A stretch of 5,010 nucleotides of DNA from JASFUX01 sp050050115 (GTDB taxonomy: Bacteria; Pseudomonadota; Alphaproteobacteria; Caulobacterales; Maricaulaceae): positions 1 through 5,010 of the forward strand of contig JASFUX010000259.1 of the NCBI GenBank assembly GCA_050050115.1. Reading direction: 5' to 3'. Below the pieces are notes generated by a model. The model had not been told where the DNA came from, searched no databases, and worked only from the letters and a program-made list of their open reading frames with translations. Below are positions 1 through 5,010 of the stretch, one piece after another. How positions within the stretch are numbered: the first letter of the stretch is position 1; each line of letters starts with the position of its first letter. Made by a program: the position numbers and the translations under genes.

Positions 1-2321
1 ACGAAGATGTTCGTCAGGTCGTCCGGCGCGCGCCGGTCCTCAGGGCGGTTCTGGACGATGACGTCGTAGCCCTCGCCGCCGTCGACGAACTGGCCGACAC
101 GTCGCGAACCAAGCTGAGTTTCGAGCGCGCGGCCGATCGACTGCACTGAGACGCCGAGCGCGGCGGCGCGCTCACGGTCGATCTCAACCCCCAGCTGCGG
201 GCGCGAGGGCTCGAGGCTCTTGCGCGGGCGCTCGAGCCGCGGGTTCTGCCGGATGACGCCGAGCACGTCCTCGGCCACCGCGTCGAGCTGGTCGTAGTCT
301 GGGCCCGACAGCACGAGCTGGAGATCCTCGCCCTGGCCGCCGCGGCCGAACGCCGAGGGCATGCCGGCGAACGCCTGCAGGCCGGTGAGCTGACCCAGCC
401 GCCGGCTCAGCTCGGCCTGAACCTCCAACCCGCTGCGCTCGCGCTCGTTCCAAGGCCTGAGCGCCAGGATACCGATGCCGTTGTTGAAGCTCGAGCCGCC
501 TCCGCCGCCGAACCCGGGCACACGGATGAACGAAGTCGTCGCCTCGCCGCTTTCGACGTAGCTGTTGAGTATCTCTTCGACATAAGCGGACTGTTCGGCG
601 GTATGGTCGAAGCCCGCGCCCTGCGGCGCCTCGAAGCGGACGAAGAACATGCCGCGGTCCTCAGGCGGCATCAGCTCGCGCTCGAGCTGGGTGAACATGA
701 AGGCCGCCCCGCCCGCGATTGCGAGCATCACCACCGTGATGAGCGCGCGGCGCTCGAGCAGGAACAATAGAGAGTTCTTGTAAGAGGCGGTCACCCGGTC
801 CATCGCCACGCTGACCCAGCGCGCCGGCCCGACCAGCTCCCGGCTCGGGCGCAAGAGCTTGGACGCCATCATCGGCGACAGCGTCAGCGCGACGAAGCTG
901 GAGATGATCACCGCGCCGGAGACCGTGACCGCCAGCTCGACGAAGATCCGCCCGGTGTAGCCGGTCATCACCGTCAGCGGCGCGAACACCGCGACCACAA
1001 CCGCGGTCGTCGCGATGACGGCGAAGAACACTTGCTGCGCGCCGCGATCCGCGGCGGTCAGCGGCGGCTCGCCAAGATCGATCCGTCGCTGGATGTTCTC
1101 CAGCACCACGATGGAGTCGTCGACCACCAGTCCGATCGCCAGCACCATCGCCAGCAACGTCAGAATATTGATGGTGAAGCCGAAAACCGCCAGCACGCCA
1201 AAGACGCCGATGAGCGAGACCGGCACCACGGCGGCGGGCACCAGCGCAGCGCGCGGGGAGCCCAGAAACAGGTAGATGATCAACACCACCAACCCGAAAG
1301 CGATCCCCAGCGTGCGCCAGACCTCGCGCACCGCGGCGCGGACGAACTCGGTGGAGTCGTTGCCGATCTCGATCGTCATGCCCGCGGGCAAGGTGCGGTT
1401 GATCTCGGCCACCTCCGCCGCGACCGCGTCGGCGACCTCGAGCGAATTGGACTTCGATTGGCGCACGACGCCCAGACCGACCCGGCTCGCGCCGCCGCCG
1501 CGGAACAGCGCCCGCCGCTCGGCTGAATCGAGCTGAACGTCGGCGACCTCGCCGAGCCGGACCACGTGGCCGTCGACCGATTGCCCGACGGGCAGCCTGC
1601 GGAATTCCTCCGCGCGCAGATAGGAACGCTCGATCAGGACGGTGAGGTCGACCTGCCCGGTCTCGATCGCGCCGCCGGGCAGCTCGACGTTCTGGCGCCG
1701 GAGCGCGTTTTCGATGTCGTCGACAGTCAGGCCCCGCGCCGCCATGGCGTTGCGGTCGAGCCAGACCCGCATGGCGAACTCCTGCCCGCCGCCGACCTGA
1801 ACCGAGGCGACCCCGTCGAGAACCGACAGACGGTCGACGACATAGCGCTCGGCGTAGTCGGTCAGCTCAAGGATCGAGCGGGAGTCCGAGAACAGCGAGT
1901 ACCACATCATCGGCTGAGCGTCGGCGTCCTGCTTGGACACCTGCGGCGGGGTGACTTCCTCGGGCAGTCGGCCGGTCACCCGGCTGACCGCGTCGCGCAC
2001 GTCATTCGCCGCGGCTTCGAGGTCGCGTTCGAGATTGAACTCGAGGTTGATCTGCGAGCGCCCGTCCGAGCTGGTCGAACGGATCAGCTTGACCCCGTCG
2101 ATGCCCGAAAGCTGGTCCTCGATGACCTGGGTGACGCGGTTCTCGACGACTTCGGCGTTGGCGCCGGGGTAGCTGGTCGAGACCGAGACGATCGGGTTGT
2201 CGACGTCGGGGATCTCGCGCAGCGGCAGGTTGTTGTAGGAAATCAGCCCAAAGACGACGATTAACGCGCTCGCCACCGCAGCGAGCACGGGCCGGCGGAC
2301 GGCGACGCCCGAAAGGGTCAT
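1..2321 (-). CDS. RND efflux transporter permease (HAE-1/AcrB-like), C-terminus cut by window edge
   Basis: Inner-membrane proton/substrate antiporter of a tripartite efflux pump. The frame is open from ATG at 2321-2319 to the window edge: 773 residues of a family usually about 1,030 long, so roughly the last quarter is missing. Visible in order: TM1 (about 12-31) after the typical start MTLSGVAVRRPVL; first periplasmic region (about 32-334); TM2 (336-354), TM3 (360-381), TM4 (386-407), TM5 (432-452), TM6 (461-481), TM7 (526-542); then most of the second periplasmic region. TM4 carries GLVVDDSIVVLEN with Asp401-Asp402, matching the AcrB proton-relay pair Asp407-Asp408, which supports drug/hydrophobe (HAE-1) rather than heavy-metal type. 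The TM10-TM11 relay residues lie outside the window. The start overlaps the adaptor stop (ATGA), with GGAG 9 nt upstream, so translation is probably coupled. Substrate cannot be told from sequence. Confidence 0.96.
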   Translation of the reverse strand, partial: MTLSGVAVRRPVLAAVASALIVVFGLISYNNLPLREIPDVDNPIVSVSTSYPGANAEVVENRVTQVIEDQLSGIDGVKLIRSTSSDGRSQINLEFNLERDLEAAANDVRDAVSRVTGRLPEEVTPPQVSKQDADAQPMMWYSLFSDSRSILELTDYAERYVVDRLSVLDGVASVQVGGGQEFAMRVWLDRNAMAARGLTVDDIENALRRQNVELPGGAIETGQVDLTVLIERSYLRAEEFRRLPVGQSVDGHVVRLGEVADVQLDSAERRALFRGGGASRVGLGVVRQSKSNSLEVADAVAAEVAEINRTLPAGMTIEIGNDSTEFVRAAVREVWRTLGIAFGLVVLIIYLFLGSPRAALVPAAVVPVSLIGVFGVLAVFGFTINILTLLAMVLAIGLVVDDSIVVLENIQRRIDLGEPPLTAADRGAQQVFFAVIATTAVVVAVFAPLTVMTGYTGRIFVELAVTVSGAVIISSFVALTLSPMMASKLLRPSRELVGPARWVSVAMDRVTASYKNSLLFLLERRALITVVMLAIAGGAAFMFTQLERELMPPEDRGMFFVRFEAPQGAGFDHTAEQSAYVEEILNSYVESGEATTSFIRVPGFGGGGGSSFNNGIGILALRPWNERERSGLEVQAELSRRLGQLTGLQAFAGMPSAFGRGGQGEDLQLVLSGPDYDQLDAVAEDVLGVIRQNPRLERPRKSLEPSRPQLGVEIDRERAAALGVSVQSIGRALETQLGSRRVGQFVDGGEGYDVIVQNRPEDRRAPDDLTNIF

Positions 2322-3481
2322 TCTCCGCCGCTCCGCACGAAGCCGCGGGCCTCCGCGCCGCCCCTCGATCTTGCGACATCCTCGCCGCCGTCTCCGGCCG
2401 CACCGGCGCCCCCGGGCGGATTGACCACCGTCACCGGCGCGCCGTCGCGCAAGCGGTGCGTGCCTTCCTGAACAACCAGATCGTCCGGATCGAGCCCCGC
2501 GATGATCTCGATCAGACCGTCTCGGCGTGCGCCGGCGTCGACCGCGCGCTTGACGACCATCGCCCCGCGCTCGCCGGACTCAACGACATAGAGATAGGCT
2601 TGCTCGCCCTCGAGGAAGACCGCCAGCTCGGGGACCGCGAACGACTCCCGCGCGTCCCGCGACAGCTCGACGACCAACAGCATGCCGGGCAGTAGTCGAC
2701 CCTCGGGGTTTTCCACGATTGCGCGCGCTGTCGCGGTCCGGGTGATCGGATCAACGCGGCTATCGAGCTGATCGACTTCGCCGACAAATACGTCGTCTTC
2801 GAACGCCGCGGCGCGCGCTTCGAGCGGCGCGCCGGGCTCGACCGCCGCAAGGAAACGCTCGGGCACGGTGAAGTCCAACTTGATCACCGAGATGTCGTCC
2901 AAGGTGGCGATCACATCTCCGGGGCGCACGAGCATGCCGGGGCTTGCATTGCGCAGTCCGACCACGCCGTCGAACGGAGCGCGGACGATGCGGTCGGAAA
3001 GCCGCGCCTCGATCGAGCGCACGCGCGCGGCGGCGCGATCGAGCGCGGAGTCCAGCTCATCGAGCCGCTGGGACGTGGCGACGCCGCGGCTTTCAAGCTC
3101 CCTGTAGCGGTCGCGCTCGCGCAACGCCTCGTCGTAGGTCGAGCGCGCCTCGGTCAGAGTCGCGGCTTCCTCCGCGTCGGCCAGCTCGGCGAGGACGTCG
3201 CCGGCGTGCACATGATCGCCGCTCTCGAATGCGATCCGGCTGATTACGTCGGTCACCTTCGAGGTGATGGTGACGGATTCGTTGGCGCGCGCGGTGCCGA
3301 GCGCCTCGACGATGTCGGCGAATTGCGCGCGCTCGACCTCGGCGACCCGCACCGGCAGGGCCTGCTGCCCCCAGCTCGCCTGAGCCTCCTCGGCATTGTT
3401 GGAGATGATCTTCACCGCGGCGGCGAGCGCCAGGAGGACGCCTACAATGCCGGCGACGATCACGAAGGCGTAGCGAGACAT
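2318..3481 (-). CDS. RND efflux periplasmic adaptor subunit (HlyD/AcrA-type membrane fusion protein)
   Basis: Periplasmic adaptor that bridges an RND permease and an outer-membrane channel; 387 residues, normal for the family. Residues 5-26 form one hydrophobic N-terminal segment (YAFVIVAGIVGVLLALAAAV) without a lipobox cysteine, so a membrane anchor or signal peptide rather than a lipoprotein. The split lipoyl domain follows: first half about 67-101 (FESGDHVHAGDVLAEL), a short charged alpha-hairpin about 102-165, second half about 166-197 (VRAPFDGVVGLRNASPGMLV). The beta-barrel spans about 198-275, including DPITRTATARA and LLPGMLLVVEL, then a membrane-proximal domain to about 352. The last 35 residues are a Gly/Ala-rich, probably disordered tail. 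I chose ATG 3481 because it leads straight into the hydrophobic segment; an in-frame ATG at 3547 would add 22 unlike residues. Its Shine-Dalgarno is weak (GAGAAAG, 8 nt spacing). Its stop overlaps the permease start, showing one operon. Confidence 0.95.
   Translation of the reverse strand: MSRYAFVIVAGIVGVLLALAAAVKIISNNAEEAQASWGQQALPVRVAEVERAQFADIVEALGTARANESVTITSKVTDVISRIAFESGDHVHAGDVLAELADAEEAATLTEARSTYDEALRERDRYRELESRGVATSQRLDELDSALDRAAARVRSIEARLSDRIVRAPFDGVVGLRNASPGMLVRPGDVIATLDDISVIKLDFTVPERFLAAVEPGAPLEARAAAFEDDVFVGEVDQLDSRVDPITRTATARAIVENPEGRLLPGMLLVVELSRDARESFAVPELAVFLEGEQAYLYVVESGERGAMVVKRAVDAGARRDGLIEIIAGLDPDDLVVQEGTHRLRDGAPVTVVNPPGGAGAAGDGGEDVARSRGGAEARGFVRSGGE
2331..2334 (-). promoter_or_regulatory. 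Ribosome binding site of the RND permease
   Basis: On the minus strand GGAG lies 9 nt before the permease ATG, inside the last codons of the adaptor gene. A second GGAG (2326-2323) is only 1 nt from the ATG and too close to serve. The site supports the ATG at 2321 as the start and reinitiation after the overlapping adaptor stop. Confidence 0.6.
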
Positions 3482-3518
3482 GAACCGTGCTTTCTCAATG
3501 GGCTGAACGGTGTACGCT

Positions 3519-3547
3519 CTTATTTCAAAGGCCTCGCCGCAGGCCAA
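3519..3547 (-). promoter_or_regulatory. Candidate sigma70-type promoter for the efflux operon
   Basis: In the gap before the adaptor gene the minus strand has TTGGCC (3547-3542, 4 of 6 matches to TTGACA), a 17-nt spacer, then AATAAG (3524-3519, 4 of 6 matches to TATAAT). Transcription would begin near 3512 and leave a leader of about 30 nt. Position and spacing fit, but both hexamers are poor, so this is a tentative call by eye. Confidence 0.27.
3530..3545. repeat. Small palindrome GGCCT-N6-AGGCC upstream of the efflux operon
   Basis: A perfect 5-bp inverted repeat with a 6-nt centre (CGCCGC on the plus strand). It overlaps the candidate -35 hexamer and fills much of the spacer, so it could be an operator half-site pair. 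As RNA it is a short hairpin followed by only three T, so it is a poor terminator. Such a short GC-rich palindrome is easily found by chance. Confidence 0.3.
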
Positions 3548-3568
3548 GTTTCTTAGACTTAATCTACA

Positions 3569-3582
3569 GCGCGAGGCCGCGC
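3569..3582 (-). terminator. Weak stem-loop after astB, possible terminator without a T-tract
   Basis: Twelve nt beyond the astB stop, the minus strand has GCGCG-GCCT-CGCGC: a 5-bp all-GC stem with a 4-nt loop. The bases after it (TGTAGATTAAG) hold no T-run, so it does not meet the usual rule for an intrinsic terminator. It may pause polymerase or protect the 3' end, or mean nothing. Read-through from astB into the efflux genes is therefore not excluded. Confidence 0.22.
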
Positions 3583-3594
3583 CCGCCAGCCAGG

Positions 3595-4938
3595 TCAGGC
3601 GCGCTGGAACGGATAGTGACCGCCGCCGAGCTCAAGGATCGACGTCAGCTCGTCAAGCGCCTCGCGGGCTTCGGTCATCAGCGCCGGGTCGCCCAGCTCG
3701 CCAGGTCGCAGTGCGTCGCGGTAGCGGCGCTCGGCCCAGGACTTCAACTCGTCGTGAAGAGCGTCATCGAACAGCATGTGTGGATTGGCCGCGGCGCGCT
3801 CGGCCTCGGTCAGCACAACGCGCAGGCGCAGACACGCGGGGCCGCCGCCGTTACGCATGCTCTCGCGCAGGTCGACATGGCGCACCTCGCCGATCGGCCC
3901 CTGGCCTTCGACCAAGCCTTCGCACAGCGCGCGCGTCGAGGCGGTCTCTTGGGTTTCTTGCGGAGCGAGCAGCAGGAAACGGTCCCAACCCGACGGTCGC
4001 AGCAGCTGGCTGTTGAACAGGTAGGACTTCACCGCGTCGTCGAGGTTCACCTCGGCTTCGGTGACCTCGATGAACTGCGGCTCGAACAGGCCTTCAGCTG
4101 CGCGTCCTATGTCTTCAAGCGCCCGCGCCTTGTCGGCGAAAGCGCGCTCGTGGAAGAACATCACGGTCTCGGCGGACACGGCGACCACGTCGTTGTGGAA
4201 GGCGCCGGCGTCGATCGCCTCGTCCGACTGGCGGACGAACACCGTGCGGCGCGGGTCGAGCCCGGCGCGCCGCGCGAGCGCCTGGCAGGCCTCGAGCGTC
4301 TGGCGCGCGGGAAAGCCGCTGCGGCGCTTCTCCTCGAACGCCGATCGACCGTAGACGAAGATTTCGACGCCCGGCTCACCGTGAGAGGCGCAAAGCCGCA
4401 TGTGATTGGCCGCGCCCTCGTCGGCGAAGTCCGACTGCGCAGGCAGCGCGGGATGAACCTCAAAGCAGCCGCCGTCCGGAAAGGCGGCGGCCAGCGCGCG
4501 CTGGGTCTCGCCATGCTCGATCGCGCGATGCGCCGTGGTGAGAAGATTTGCGGGGCTCAAGTGGACTCGGCCGTCGGCGGCGTCGGCAGACGGTGAGACC
4601 GTGGCCGCGTTCGCCGCCCACATGGGCGAAGCGGAGCTGACGCGCGCGACCAGTCGAGGATCGGTCGCCCAGGCCGCTTCGAGCACGGCGGCGTCGCCGC
4701 CAGCGAACCCTAGCTCGCGCAACCGCCAGATCGCCGGCCGTTCCTGCGGCGGCAGCACGCCCTGAACGAGGCCAAGGTCGGCCAGCATCTTCATCTGGGC
4801 GAGGCCCTGCAGGACCGCCCGGCGCGGATTGGAGACCGCGCCTTCATGCGTCGCGCTGGCGATGTTGCCGTAGCTCAGGCCGGCGTAGTTGTGCGTCGGA
4901 CCGACGAGACCGTCGTAGTTCGCCTCGACGGCGGTCAT
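3595..4938 (-). CDS. astB: N-succinylarginine dihydrolase (AstB)
   Basis: Cytosolic enzyme of the arginine succinyltransferase pathway: N2-succinylarginine plus 2 H2O gives N2-succinylornithine, 2 NH3 and CO2. Length is 447 residues, as recalled for E. coli AstB. The fold is the pentein/amidinotransferase type with a Cys-His-Glu triad, and all three residues are present: Glu174 in DEGAANH, His248 in AGAFHNDVVAVS, Cys369 in SMRNGGGPACLRLRVVL (Cys365 in E. coli). Other family signatures are the start NYDGLVGPTHNYAGLSYGN (8-26), SSASPMWAANAATVSPSAD (101-119), GEPGVEIFVYGR (187-198), ARQT (211-214), SYLFNSQLL (305-313) and YPFQR near the C-terminus. The ATG overlaps the astD stop as ATGA; no convincing Shine-Dalgarno precedes it, so translation is probably coupled to astD. 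The astD-astB order matches enterobacterial and Pseudomonas ast/aru operons. Identification is firm. Confidence 0.98.
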   Translation of the reverse strand: MTAVEANYDGLVGPTHNYAGLSYGNIASATHEGAVSNPRRAVLQGLAQMKMLADLGLVQGVLPPQERPAIWRLRELGFAGGDAAVLEAAWATDPRLVARVSSASPMWAANAATVSPSADAADGRVHLSPANLLTTAHRAIEHGETQRALAAAFPDGGCFEVHPALPAQSDFADEGAANHMRLCASHGEPGVEIFVYGRSAFEEKRRSGFPARQTLEACQALARRAGLDPRRTVFVRQSDEAIDAGAFHNDVVAVSAETVMFFHERAFADKARALEDIGRAAEGLFEPQFIEVTEAEVNLDDAVKSYLFNSQLLRPSGWDRFLLLAPQETQETASTRALCEGLVEGQGPIGEVRHVDLRESMRNGGGPACLRLRVVLTEAERAAANPHMLFDDALHDELKSWAERRYRDALRPGELGDPALMTEAREALDELTSILELGGGHYPFQRA

Positions 4939-5010
4939 TCGTCAAAGCCGCGCGCAGCCAGGAACTCGACCTGCGGCGCTTCCTGGCTGGCGACCGGGTA
5001 GGCGCAGTAA
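4935..5010 (-). CDS. astD: Succinylglutamate-semialdehyde dehydrogenase (AstD), C-terminal 24 codons only
   Basis: The upstream frame enters from the window edge and ends at TGA 4937-4935, giving a fragment that starts YCAYPVASQEAP and ends FLAARGFDE. The opening YCAYPVAS resembles the conserved C-terminal DYCAWPMAS of AstD, the NAD-dependent aldehyde dehydrogenase that oxidises N-succinylglutamate semialdehyde to N-succinylglutamate. Its place directly before astB, with a 4-nt ATGA overlap, fits the known astD-astB order. The catalytic Cys/Glu and cofactor site lie outside the window, so the call rests on this short motif and context. Confidence 0.85.
   Translation of the reverse strand, partial: YCAYPVASQEAPQVEFLAARGFDE
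4955..4989. repeat. Perfect 10-bp inverted repeat at the end of astD, just upstream of astB
   Basis: CAGCCAGGAA (4955-4964) and TTCCTGGCTG (4980-4989) are exact reverse complements separated by 15 nt. In the astD-astB mRNA this would be a hairpin ending 16 nt before the astB ATG. It lies in the astD C-terminal tail, beyond the motif I recognise as conserved. A role in astB translation or mRNA stability is inference only. Confidence 0.5.

Noticed and set aside
1566..2264. Open frame of 232 codons on the plus strand opposite the permease
   Set aside because: It mirrors the codons of the RND first periplasmic domain, and its Asp/Val/Arg-rich composition is what the reverse complement of such codons gives. 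No motif or ribosome binding site supports it.
1..2321. Possible frameshift or pseudogene in the permease
   Set aside because: Codon-by-codon translation gave 773 uninterrupted residues with expected motifs throughout. The lack of a stop only reflects the window edge.
3530..3545. Intrinsic terminator formed by GGCCT-N6-AGGCC
   Set aside because: The stem is only 5 bp and is followed by three T and then GAAATAAG, so there is no proper T-tract.
3482..3547. N-terminal extension of the adaptor by 22 residues to an upstream ATG
   Set aside because: The added residues would put a charged, unlike stretch before the membrane segment, and the extension covers the likely leader and promoter. The ATG at 3481 gives the normal family start.
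3482..3594. Small gene, tRNA or other RNA gene in the gap between astB and the adaptor
   Set aside because: The stretch is 113 bp, with no cloverleaf-like structure and no credible start plus ribosome binding site for a separate small protein.
3487..4596. Long open frame of 369 codons on the plus strand opposite astB
   Set aside because: It lies antisense to a certain gene with its full catalytic triad, and long antisense frames are expected in GC-rich DNA. Its translation shows no recognisable domain and is rich in Arg, Ala and Gly.

Overview
The window reads as GC-rich chromosomal DNA from a Gram-negative proteobacterium. An alphaproteobacterium is my best guess, from base composition and protein style. 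An RND efflux pump with a periplasmic adaptor requires an outer membrane, and the arginine succinyltransferase (AST) pathway is typical of Proteobacteria. Nothing here fixes the genus. All genes lie on the minus strand, so transcription runs from high to low coordinates.

Layout in transcription order: (1) 5010-4935, the last 24 codons of astD (succinylglutamate-semialdehyde dehydrogenase), cut by the window edge. (2) 4938-3595, complete astB (N-succinylarginine dihydrolase), whose start codon overlaps the astD stop as ATGA. (3) 3594-3482, a 113-bp gap with two small GC-rich stem-loops and a weak candidate promoter, the only non-coding stretch. (4) 3481-2318, a complete RND periplasmic adaptor (membrane fusion protein). 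(5) 2321-1, an RND inner-membrane permease of HAE-1 type, again started by an ATGA overlap and running off the window after 773 codons. I translated this frame codon by codon and found no stop or frameshift.

The genes form two functional units. astD-astB belong to ammonia-producing arginine catabolism: AstB converts N2-succinylarginine to N2-succinylornithine, ammonia and CO2, and AstD oxidises succinylglutamate semialdehyde to succinylglutamate. The adaptor and permease would form two parts of a tripartite proton-driven exporter. No outer-membrane channel gene is visible, though one could lie beyond position 1. Sharing a strand does not show that the two units are functionally linked.

I see no previously undescribed system. 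The points most worth a second look are a perfect 10-bp inverted repeat just upstream of the astB start, a pocket-loop sequence in the permease that departs from AcrB, and a palindrome inside the candidate pump promoter.
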